The notes beneath the pieces are model-generated. The model ran no database searches, was not told the DNA's origin, and worked only from the letters and a program-made list of their open reading frames with translations. From Lachnospiraceae bacterium (GTDB taxonomy: Bacteria; Bacillota; Clostridia; Lachnospirales; Lachnospiraceae), in NCBI GenBank assembly GCA_028693165.1, contig JAQUVX010000012.1, positions 1 through 64,000 of the forward strand: 64,000 nt of DNA, given 5' to 3'. The translations under genes were made by a program, and so were the position numbers. This document shows, in pieces, positions 17,862 through 25,366 of the stretch (positions are counted from its first letter, which is position 1; every line of letters starts with the position of its first letter).

Positions 17862-18776
17862 ATGAAACTGGGACTTGTAAGTGCAATTCTGGACTGGATG
17901 ACATTTGAAGAAATGATTGATACCATCAGCGGTCTTGGCTATGAATGTGTCGAGGTGGCCTGCTGGCCAAACGGTAAAGCGGAACGCCGCTACGCAGGAG
18001 TCAGCCATATCGATGTGGACGAGCTGGACGATCAGAAGGCGGTCTATATTAACGAATACTGTAAGGCACATAACGTGGAGATCTCGGCGCTGGCTTTCTA
18101 TCCGAACACAATGGATGGAAATCTGGAGAAGAGAAATGCGAATATTGAACATTTGAAAAAGGTGATTCTGGCCTCTGAAAAGCTGGGGGTCGGAATGGTG
18201 ACAACCTTCATCGGCAGAGATCACACAAAGAGTGTGGAAGAGAATATGAAACTCTTCGGAGAGATCTGGCCGGATATCATCCGTTTTGCAGAGGCACATA
18301 AGGTAAAGGTGGCCATCGAAAACTGCCCGATGCTTTTTGACGAAACCCAGTGGCCCGGCGGTCAGAATTTGGCGACCACACCGAAGATCTGGCGTCAGAT
18401 GTTTTCTCTGATTCCGAGTGATTACTTTGGCTTAAATTATGATCCCAGCCATTTTGTGTGGCAGATGATGGACTATCTGAAGCCGATGTATGAATTTAAG
18501 GATAAGATTTTTCATGTTCATTATAAGGATATCAAGTTGTTTAAAGACAAGCTGGATGAAGTGGGTACCATGGCATATCCGCTGGAATATATGGCCCCCA
18601 AACTTCCGGGATTGGGCGATGTGGACTGGAGCAAATACGTCAGCGCCCTGACCGACATCGGCTACCAGGGTTACACCTGCGTCGAGGTGGAGGACCGGAG
18701 CTTTGAAGCAACGCACGAGGATGTGATTAAAAGCTTAGTCCTTAGTAAGCGATATATGGAACAGTTTGTGATATAG
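17862..18776 (+). CDS. sugar phosphate isomerase/epimerase (TIM-barrel, IolE/xylose isomerase-like)
   Basis: This is a 304-residue single TIM barrel of the AP-endonuclease-2/xylose-isomerase-like superfamily. Metal-binding residues appear in the usual order: VAIENCPM (about 148-155), NYDPSHFVWQ (His near 196), VHYKDIK (about 219-225) and YTCVEVED near the end. It probably acts as an isomerase, epimerase or dehydratase on the keto product made by the upstream dehydrogenase, as IolE and related enzymes do. It is the last gene of the operon; 218 bases without a gene follow. Confidence 0.9.
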   Translation: MKLGLVSAILDWMTFEEMIDTISGLGYECVEVACWPNGKAERRYAGVSHIDVDELDDQKAVYINEYCKAHNVEISALAFYPNTMDGNLEKRNANIEHLKKVILASEKLGVGMVTTFIGRDHTKSVEENMKLFGEIWPDIIRFAEAHKVKVAIENCPMLFDETQWPGGQNLATTPKIWRQMFSLIPSDYFGLNYDPSHFVWQMMDYLKPMYEFKDKIFHVHYKDIKLFKDKLDEVGTMAYPLEYMAPKLPGLGDVDWSKYVSALTDIGYQGYTCVEVEDRSFEATHEDVIKSLVLSKRYMEQFVI

Positions 18777-18994
18777 AATATATGTTACAAATAAGGTGAC
18801 GAAGATAGATCTATCGGAAATAGGGATATAAAAACCAAAGCAGAAGTGTCAGACATACTTTATTTAGCGGGCCGGGACAGGGCGGTGCTGGGGAGGTGTG
18901 TTTGGTGCTTTTGCTTTTTCGCGGGTTTCTTTTTGTGGGATTTGTGATATGATATTGTGTAGATACTTAGATACAATTCAAGGAGGGGTGAACA

Positions 18995-20452
18995 GTGGAT
19001 TCCAGGACCATAAAATCAATATTGGAAATTGGTGAAACGGTTGCGGTTGAGTTTAAACGTTGTGGTAATGGCATTGAGTCCGATGCTTATGAAAGCGTAT
19101 GCTCATTTTTGAATCGATTTGGCGGAGATGTATTTATGGGGGTACTGGACGATGGTACAGTAAATGGTGTTCCTGCAAAGGCGGCATCAGATATGATCAA
19201 GAATTTTATTGCGGTCATCAGTAATCCGGCACTGTTTACGCCAACCATCTATTTATCTCCTGAGATTTTGAAGTATGAGGGAAAAACAGTGATTCATGTT
19301 CACGTGCCACCAAGTGCAGAAGTTCATAGCTATAAAAAAATCATTTATGACAGGGTAAATGATGCAGATGTAAGGGTTACAGCGACCGCTCAGATTGCGT
19401 CTATGTATATTTGTAAACAGAATATTTTTACGGAGAAAAAAATTTATCCATATGCAACAACCAGTGATTTGAAAACTGATTTACTTCCGCGGGTTAGACA
19501 GATGGCGGTAAACAATGCAGGGGGCAGTCATCCATGGGGGAATATGACGGATGAGGAACTGCTCAGAAGTGCTGGTTTGTATGGAACAGATGTTGCAACC
19601 GGTGAATCAGGTTATAATCTGGCTGCTATTTTGTTGCTAGGAAAGGATGAGGTGATTCAGAATGTTTGTCCAACCTATGAAACGGATGCACTGGTAAAAA
19701 AAGTGAATGTAGATCGTTATGATGATCGAGAGATCGTCAGAACAAATCTTATAGAAAGCTTTGATCTCTTGATGGATTTTATCAAAAAACACTTGTCAGA
19801 TAAGTTTTTCCTGGAAGACGAAAATCGGATAAGCTTGAGAAATATCATTGCCAGAGAAATTGTCAGCAATACGCTGATGCATCGTGAATATACAAGTTCT
19901 TATGCGGCGAAGCTAATTATAAAAAAGGACCAGATGTGTACGGAAAATGCAAACAGAGCAACGAATAATGGATTTATTACACCGGATAATCTGGAACCGA
20001 ATCCTAAAAATCCATTAATTGCGTCTTTTTTCAGAAGTATCGGCAGAGCAGACAGATTAGGGTCTGGTGTGTATAAGTTGTTTAAGTATACGAAACTTTA
20101 TTCAGGACAAGACCCTGTATTCCAAGAGGGAGATGTGTTCCGGATTGTTGTGCCGCTGGACGAGGAATACTCGTTTGATATGGGGATTGGAGTCGCTGAC
20201 CCAAAAGCTGACCCAAAAGCTGACCCAAAAGCTGACCCAAAAGCTGACCCAAAACAAAACAGCGATTCTGTAAACGAAAAGGCTGTTTTAAGACAAGTGA
20301 AGAAGGATCCACATATTACTCGAAAACAATTAGCAGAGAAAACTGGGCTTTCAGATAGTACAGTAAAACGAGTGCTTGCAGAGCTCCAAGATAAGAAAAA
20401 AATTGAACGAGTTGGTTCCAGACGTTCGGGACAATGGCGAGAGGTAGAATAA
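18995..20452 (+). CDS. AlbA_2/AAA_4 domain protein with C-terminal winged helix
   Basis: This 485-residue protein has an N-terminal AlbA_2 (Schlafen-type) nucleic-acid-binding domain (about 12-130, with VEFKRCGNG and FLNRFGGDVFMGV). A central helical region and the ATP-binding-like part of the family follow (about 280-400, NIIAREIVSNTLMHREYTSS and GRADRLGSGVYKL). A linker made of five perfect Ala-Asp-Pro-Lys repeats (about 401-420) leads to a winged helix (about 430-480, TRKQLAEKTGLSDSTVKRVL). A GGAGGGG box precedes it. Members are annotated as ATP-binding or putative transcriptional regulators and are scattered in accessory islands; defence roles are known for Schlafen-fold relatives. Here it abuts a CRISPR array. 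Function unproven. Confidence 0.9.
   Translation: MDSRTIKSILEIGETVAVEFKRCGNGIESDAYESVCSFLNRFGGDVFMGVLDDGTVNGVPAKAASDMIKNFIAVISNPALFTPTIYLSPEILKYEGKTVIHVHVPPSAEVHSYKKIIYDRVNDADVRVTATAQIASMYICKQNIFTEKKIYPYATTSDLKTDLLPRVRQMAVNNAGGSHPWGNMTDEELLRSAGLYGTDVATGESGYNLAAILLLGKDEVIQNVCPTYETDALVKKVNVDRYDDREIVRTNLIESFDLLMDFIKKHLSDKFFLEDENRISLRNIIAREIVSNTLMHREYTSSYAAKLIIKKDQMCTENANRATNNGFITPDNLEPNPKNPLIASFFRSIGRADRLGSGVYKLFKYTKLYSGQDPVFQEGDVFRIVVPLDEEYSFDMGIGVADPKADPKADPKADPKADPKQNSDSVNEKAVLRQVKKDPHITRKQLAEKTGLSDSTVKRVLAELQDKKKIERVGSRRSGQWREVE
20195..20254 (+). repeat. five perfect 12-bp tandem repeats inside the AlbA_2 gene
   Basis: GCTGACCCAAAA occurs five times in a row without a mismatch and encodes (Ala-Asp-Pro-Lys)5 between the catalytic part and the winged helix. 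The 12-base unit keeps the frame, so slippage would change linker length only. The identity at DNA level, not just protein level, shows recent expansion. Confidence 0.95.
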
Positions 20453-20795
20453 ATACAAAGTGATTAACGATCATTGCTAAATGGGGGCGTGCATAAAAGT
20501 AAGTAAAAGAAGCGCAGCATTTGATCATGACAAAGCATTATTTCTTAAAAAGCCATCTTATAGAAACCTCAACTTGTTCAGTTGAGTATATGCATATTTA
20601 GGGTTGGGAGATTCAGCATGGAAATAAGTTTGAACGTGCGAACCTGAAGCGAACATGGATTTCCAGGGAGATTCGCACCGGAATCTGGCAAGAATCAGAG
20701 GAAAATTGAGACTTAAGCATAGGCTTGATTTTGAGATTTGGACGATTCTAACAAAAATGTAACGTGCAGGTGTTCTTAATTTGCACATGTTTGCC
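20453..20795 (+). promoter_or_regulatory. CRISPR leader region
   Basis: There is no gene in these 343 bases. Within the last 170 bases lie GTGCGAA (20636-20642) and its complement TTCGCAC (20672-20678) around a gene-free segment. Paired GCGAA/TTCGC elements of this type are found in type I-C leaders. The array's degenerate repeat is at the other end, which also places the leader here. The part from 20453 to 20580 holds nothing recognisable. Confidence 0.6.
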
Positions 20796-21430
20796 GTCGG
20801 GGCTCGCGAGAGCCCTGTGGATTGAAATTAGGATTGTTGTGGGAGGAGAATAGAATAAATGCGTCGGGGCTCGCGAGAGCCCTGTGGATTGAAATGTTTG
20901 AGGATGATGCAGTGACCGCGGTTTACTTTATGTCGGGGCTCGCGAGAGCCCTGTGGATTGAAATTCCATTGCCAACCCTAACAAAAACTGTTATAATGTC
21001 GGGGCTCGCGAGAGCCCTGTGGATTGAAATTCCAAGATTAGGAGGAGGGAAATGATTGATTTAGTCGGGGCTCGCGAGAGCCCTGTGGATTGAAATTTAC
21101 GGATCTTGACTTTGGTTTTTCCGCCGCAGCAGTCGGGGCTCGCGAGAGCCCTGTGGATTGAAATAATTACAAATATCAGGATATGCAGGTATCTCACGTC
21201 GGGGCTCGCGAGAGCCCTGTGGATTGAAATTGCAAACATGATTTACAAATTAACTATTATATCGTCGGGGCTCGCGAGAGCCCTGTGGATTGAAATGTAG
21301 CAATACAGATCGTACCGATTGATGAGACCGGTCGGGGCTCGCGAGAGCCCTGTGGATTGAAATAATGATGCGATGTTGCTGCATCATAAGTGGTGAGGTC
21401 GGGGCTCGCGAGACCCTTGTTATGGAAAGG
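20796..21430 (+). CRISPR. type I-C-like CRISPR array, 9 intact repeats plus a degenerate terminal repeat
   Basis: Nine identical 33-bp repeats start at 20796, 20863, 20932, 20998, 21064, 21132, 21198, 21264 and 21331. Each begins GTCGGGGCTCGCGAGAGCCC and ends TGTGGATTGAAAT; the GGGCTC/GAGCCC palindrome and GTGGATTGAAAT tail are the type I-C signature. Spacers are 33-36 bases and all differ. A tenth copy at 21398 keeps the first sixteen bases and then decays, marking the distal end. No cas gene lies within the window on either side, so the array is orphan here, though perfect repeat identity suggests it is or was recently maintained. Confidence 0.97.
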
Positions 21431-21490
21431 GGATAAGACCAAGGGATAAAACGGATACGCCCTTTTGAAAATCCATTGCATACTTTCTCT

Positions 21491-21520
21491 ATACAGTATA
21501 AAATAAAAGTCTTGAGGGAC
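21491..21520 (+). repeat. left copy of direct repeat flanking the DUF4869/P-loop cassette
   Basis: ATACAGTATAAAATAAAA (21491-21508), followed by AGGGACT a few bases later, recurs at 23182-23209 on the far side of the two-gene cassette. The copy lies about 70 bases before the DUF4869 start codon. The TATAAA it contains, with TTGCAT at 21477-21482, could also serve as a promoter. Confidence 0.75.
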
Positions 21521-21579
21521 TGTAAGACAGTGGCTCTGCTGGAGAACATGGGATAATTAAAGGAAAAGGGGGCTGGAAG

Positions 21580-22017
21580 ATGCTTAACATTTTTTACGGA
21601 AATATGCCAGAAGCAATATTTAATACTTCTGTATATTTTAAAAATTCATATGAGGATTCCTGGATTACAGATTCGTTTGCCCGGGAAATGATATTGGATG
21701 TTGATCAGTCTGTAGTTTTAGACAGCGCGGTGATCGACAGCCCGGTAATGGGGAAAATTGCTCCGGTAACATTGTCTGGTGGTGTGAAGACATTGATCCT
21801 TATAAAAAATGTACCGGACAAGATTTTTAATGCATCTGTTTGTGGAGATAACTGCGCCAAATGGATTCTGAAGTTGGCAGAACACTCTGACATTACTATA
21901 AATCTGCGCCATTTAATGGATTTTGGTGATGGATGTTTTGATATTAGAATCTTAAATACAGATCAGATTGTCCACAGCATGAAGGAACTAGTGCCAATCG
22001 CGGGTTTGTATGTGTAG
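21580..22017 (+). CDS. DUF4869 domain-containing protein
   Basis: This 145-residue protein is of the DUF4869 family: the opening MLNIFYGNMPEAIFNTSVYF, then LSGGVKTLILI (about 67-77), GDNCAKWILKLAEHSDITINLRH (about 89-111), and an end near ELVPIAGLYV. It has no membrane segment or signal peptide and no catalytic motif I can name. A strong AAAAGGGGG stretch precedes the ATG. It is followed 11 bases later by a P-loop protein gene, with which family members are typically paired as far as I recall. The pair sits beside an orphan CRISPR array, a setting of mobile or defence genes. Function unknown. Confidence 0.8.
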   Translation: MLNIFYGNMPEAIFNTSVYFKNSYEDSWITDSFAREMILDVDQSVVLDSAVIDSPVMGKIAPVTLSGGVKTLILIKNVPDKIFNASVCGDNCAKWILKLAEHSDITINLRHLMDFGDGCFDIRILNTDQIVHSMKELVPIAGLYV

Positions 22018-22028
22018 GGGGTGCCGGT

Positions 22029-22994
22029 GTGAAGGGAAAACACAGAATCATAATACAAAATAAGAGAATCCGATATGATTTTATAATCAAAAGGAATATA
22101 ACGATTATCCGTGGAGACAGCGCAACAGGCAAAACGACACTGGTTGATCTGGTTCGTGAACACTTTGAGAATCATGACGCCAGTGCCGTTGAACTTGCCT
22201 GTGACAAATCGTGTGCAGTCATAGAAGGTCGCACTTGGTCAGGACAGCTTTCTATGATCAGGGACAGTATTGTTTTTATTGATGAAGGAAATGATTTTGT
22301 GATGACAGATGAGTTTGCTGCGGTTATTCAGAGCACAGATAACTATTATGTCATTGTGACCAGAGAAGGTATTCCATCGTTGCCGTATAGCGTGAATGAG
22401 ATCTATGGTATTCGCAACTCTGGAAAATATGGAACGATAAAGCGCACTTATAATGAATTTTATCATCTGTATGCGACCGAGGATTTTCGGCAATCCGTGA
22501 AGCCTCAAAAAGTGATTACCGAGGATTCTAATTCTGGATATCAGTTTTTTGAAAATGTGTGTAAAAACAATGGAGAAGTGAACTGTGTCAGCGCGCAAGG
22601 GAAATCTAATATTTTTGCGAAAGTGGTTGAGAATCCGAATGAAAAAATTCTTGTGATTGCAGACGGCGCAGCATTTGGATCAGAGATGGACAAATTGATG
22701 AAATATATACAAGACCATCCTGTGGTTACATTATATCTTCCGGAATCCTTTGAATGGCTGATTTTAAGATCGGGATTGCTCGAAGACAACAGTATAAGAG
22801 AATTGTTGAATCAACCGGAAAATTTGATTGCAAGTGAAACGTATTTCAGCTGGGAGCGGTATTTTACGGCGCAGCTCATTGAAAAAACAAAGGGAAGTTA
22901 TCTTCAGTATACGAAGCGACAACTTAATCCGGTATATCTGCAGAATAGAGTTAAAGATAAGATTTTAGAGGGCATGAATTGGATTGAGCTATAG
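22029..22994 (+). CDS. P-loop NTPase, partner of DUF4869
   Basis: This 321-residue protein begins at a GTG behind AGGGGGTG. Walker A is GDSATGKTT (29-37) and Walker B is IVFIDEG (81-87). TREG at 111-114 follows the next strand as in small AAA/ABC-like ATPases. A second alpha/beta part (about 183-245, SAQGKSNI then ILVIADGAAFGSEMDKL) has the spacing of a TOPRIM fold (E-G-K then D-x-D/G), but with Gln in place of the catalytic Glu, so it would be inactive or only distantly related; this is inference. Homologues are sometimes labelled as translation initiation factor 2, which the sequence does not support. It may form an ATP-dependent sensor-effector pair with DUF4869. Confidence 0.75.
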   Translation: MKGKHRIIIQNKRIRYDFIIKRNITIIRGDSATGKTTLVDLVREHFENHDASAVELACDKSCAVIEGRTWSGQLSMIRDSIVFIDEGNDFVMTDEFAAVIQSTDNYYVIVTREGIPSLPYSVNEIYGIRNSGKYGTIKRTYNEFYHLYATEDFRQSVKPQKVITEDSNSGYQFFENVCKNNGEVNCVSAQGKSNIFAKVVENPNEKILVIADGAAFGSEMDKLMKYIQDHPVVTLYLPESFEWLILRSGLLEDNSIRELLNQPENLIASETYFSWERYFTAQLIEKTKGSYLQYTKRQLNPVYLQNRVKDKILEGMNWIEL

Positions 22995-23181
22995 AGAGGA
23001 GCGGCATCTGTTAAGGAAAAGCTATGCACCTCAATATTTTTTAGTTCCTACAAATGTTGAAGTAGTAATAATGATGCGGAATTGTGGTTTTGAGAAAGAG
23101 TAGGGAGCGTGTGTGACAAGATGTAGCGCCTTTTGATCTTTTCTCGCCTTTCCGGGCATCATATGTCGAGGCGCGAGAGCC

Positions 23182-23209
23182 ATACAGTATAAAATAAAAC
23201 CCAGAGGGA
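23182..23209 (+). repeat. right copy of the cassette-flanking direct repeat
   Basis: The 18 bases at 23182-23199 are identical to 21491-21508, and AGGGACT follows in both. Just before it, GTCGAGGCGCGAGAGCC (23165-23181) resembles the first part of the CRISPR repeat with a two-base gap, though it is also part of a local hairpin (TCTCGC against GCGAGA). The rest of the 519-base gap 22995-23513 holds only a possible gene remnant. Confidence 0.7.
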
Positions 23210-23273
23210 CTCAAAGCTGAAAGTATAGCTCTAGAAGCGCGAATTACACCAAAACAGGATATCATATGGTTAA

Positions 23274-23471
23274 TGTGAGTACGAATTTGATAAAGATACT
23301 TTTGCAAAAATGTTCAACAGGAGTACAAATGCAGCATCAAAACTGCCGCTGTATTTTGATTATGCAATACGCCTGGTTCGCCGCCATTCACAGGTTTATA
23401 TGCCCGTGGATAATCCGGCGTGGATAATCCGGGGAAAAAGGTCTGTTAAAGTTCAAGCATTTATGTTATAA
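23274..23471 (+). pseudogene. possible remnant of an unknown gene
   Basis: A frame of 65 codons without an evident start runs from 23274 to a TAA at 23469-23471. Its middle (KLPLYFDYAIRLVRRHSQVY) has the composition of a real protein, while the end contains a 14-base duplication (GTGGATAATCCGG twice at 23407-23433), which could have broken the original frame. I do not recognise the family. It may be debris from the event that left the cassette and its flanking repeats. Confidence 0.25.
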
Positions 23472-23513
23472 TCATTTATGTTTAGATAATATACATTGAG
23501 GACGGAGAATATC

Positions 23514-23990
23514 ATGGAGACAGATCGCAAAGATCTTTTTAGACAGTTATACAGCAGAGCAAAGATTCTATATAATTTTACAAATTTGATGAACATGCAT
23601 GCAAAGCATACGAATTGCAGCACGCTGGCACCGGAGCTGTCCATGACAGAGGTGCATATGCTGGTAGATATTATGGAGAATCCGGGAATTATTGTTACCG
23701 AGTTGGGAAGGATGAACAAGAAAACAAGAGGGGCGATTTCTCAGATGACCAGCAAATTGGAGCGGGATGAATATTTGATTAAAAGAACCAGCGACAAACA
23801 TGGAAAAATGCTGGAACTTTATCTGACTGAGAAAGGGGAGCGTATTGCCGATGAGCATGCAAGATATGATGTAAAGGCATTAACGGCAACCCTTAATAAA
23901 TTGCTGGATTACTGCTCTATGGAGGAGATAGATAGTTTTTACAAGGTGCTTGGATGTTATAACGAAATTTTGCAGGAAGAAATGTCCTGA
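23514..23990 (+). CDS. MarR family transcriptional regulator
   Basis: This is a 158-residue protein with the winged helix-turn-helix in the middle (about 45-110, IIVTELGRMNKKTRGAISQMTSKLERDEYLIKR) flanked by dimerising helices, the MarR plan. The ATG at 23514 behind GGAG is preferred over an in-frame TTG at 23496. It stands 180 bases before a PatB-like lyase gene whose promoter contains a short palindrome, so it probably controls the lyase and the amino acid permease that follows. The ligand is unknown. Confidence 0.92.
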   Translation: METDRKDLFRQLYSRAKILYNFTNLMNMHAKHTNCSTLAPELSMTEVHMLVDIMENPGIIVTELGRMNKKTRGAISQMTSKLERDEYLIKRTSDKHGKMLELYLTEKGERIADEHARYDVKALTATLNKLLDYCSMEEIDSFYKVLGCYNEILQEEMS

Positions 23991-24068
23991 GTTTATGAAT
24001 TATGATAGCTGAGAAAGAGGCGTGGTGACAGTACCATGCTTTTTTTTGTATTAATGTCAAAAAATATA

Positions 24069-24097
24069 TTGCAAATGAGGCACATTTGTGATATTAT
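24069..24097 (+). promoter_or_regulatory. patB promoter with MarR operator candidate
   Basis: TTGCAA (24069-24074) and TATTAT (24092-24097) are 17 bases apart. Between them CAAATG (24072-24077) and CATTTG (24083-24088) form an inverted repeat around AGGCA, exactly where a MarR dimer would block polymerase. Confidence 0.6.
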
Positions 24098-24170
24098 TTG
24101 CTCATAGTGATTAGCAGCTAAACACAAGTAACGAGAAAAACAAGAGATAATAAGTTTAGGAGGGGAACAA

Positions 24171-25355
24171 ATGAAGTATGATTTTGAGACACTACAGTCT
24201 CGTAAAGCTACCGGAGCAAACAAATGGGATGGAATGTATAAGGTGAATCCATCTGTGCAGGATGGAATTGTACCATTTTCTGTGGCTGATATGGAGTTCA
24301 AGAATCCGCCGCAGATAGCAGAAGGCATTTACAAGTATTTAAAAAGCACAATTATGGGGTATACCAGTGCCACAGACAGTTATTATGATGCAATTGCAGG
24401 TTGGATGAGAAAACGTCACAACTGGGATATTAAAAAAGAATGGATTGTAGAATATCCAGGTGTAGTTCCTGCTCTTTTCCATTTAGTAAGACTGCTTGCA
24501 GAGCAGAATGAGGGCGTTATCATCTTTACACCGGTTTACTATCCATTTTATAATGCAATTAAAAAAGGAAAGCGTACGCTGGTGGAAAGCCGCCTCCTCT
24601 TAAACGGGGAACGATATGAAATTGATTTTGATGATTTTGAGGAAAAAGCAAAGAATCCGAAAAATAAGTTGTGCATCTTATGCAACCCACACAATCCGGT
24701 CGGTCGCGTGTGGACGAAGGAAGAACTTGAAAGAGTCGGAAGAATTTGTATTGATAACGGTGTGACCGTGGTTTCGGATGAAATTCACAATGATCTCATC
24801 ATGCCGGGATACGAACATACAGTGTTTGCTTCCATTTCGGAAGAGTTTGCACAGCACAGCATTATTTGTACAGCACCGAGTAAAACCTTCAATACTGCCG
24901 GTTTAATGACCTCAAATCTTATTATTCCCAATCCGGAATTGAAGGAACGTGTTTACAATTACCGTGAAGATCATGCAACATATTTCTGCAATATGGCAGG
25001 TTATAATGCATGTGAAATTGCTTACAACCAATGTGAAGATTGGCTGGAGGAGCTACTCGTGGTACTCGATACCAATAGAAAGCTGATCAAGGAATTTATG
25101 AATGAAAAATTCCCACAGATCAAGGTGATCCCATTAGAGGGAACCTATTTGCAGTGGCTTGATTGCAGGGGACTGAATCTTTCGTTTAAAGAACTGGAAC
25201 AGTTCATGTCTGAAGAGGCTCTTATATTTACAGATGAAGGATATGTATTTGGAGAACCGGGAGAAGGATTTGAAAGAATTAACCTTGCATGTCCGACATG
25301 GGTGCTGAAGGAAGCCCTGGATCGGATGTATGAAGCCTGGATGAAAAGACAATAG
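24171..25355 (+). CDS. MalY/PatB family pyridoxal-phosphate aminotransferase / C-S lyase
   Basis: This 394-residue fold-type I PLP enzyme carries the cofactor lysine Lys238 in TAPSKTFNTAGL, and VVSDEIHNDL supplies the residue that pairs with the pyridine nitrogen. CNPHNPVGRVW is the family phosphate/substrate segment. MalY/PatB proteins cleave cystathionine, cysteine or other cysteine S-conjugates to a thiol or H2S, pyruvate and ammonia. An AGGAGGGG box precedes it. An amino acid permease follows after 11 bases, so uptake and cleavage of a sulfur amino acid is the likely joint task. Exact substrate uncertain. Confidence 0.93.
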   Translation: MKYDFETLQSRKATGANKWDGMYKVNPSVQDGIVPFSVADMEFKNPPQIAEGIYKYLKSTIMGYTSATDSYYDAIAGWMRKRHNWDIKKEWIVEYPGVVPALFHLVRLLAEQNEGVIIFTPVYYPFYNAIKKGKRTLVESRLLLNGERYEIDFDDFEEKAKNPKNKLCILCNPHNPVGRVWTKEELERVGRICIDNGVTVVSDEIHNDLIMPGYEHTVFASISEEFAQHSIICTAPSKTFNTAGLMTSNLIIPNPELKERVYNYREDHATYFCNMAGYNACEIAYNQCEDWLEELLVVLDTNRKLIKEFMNEKFPQIKVIPLEGTYLQWLDCRGLNLSFKELEQFMSEEALIFTDEGYVFGEPGEGFERINLACPTWVLKEALDRMYEAWMKRQ

Positions 25356-25366
25356 GAGGAGTCAAA

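Noticed and set aside
20822-21549. Several short frames with repeated GLARALWIE or FQSTGLSRAP segments
   Set aside because: They are translations of the CRISPR repeats, not genes.
18777-23513. cas genes near the array
   Set aside because: All frames on both strands were read; none resembles Cas1, Cas2, Cas3, Cas5, Cas7 or Cas8c.
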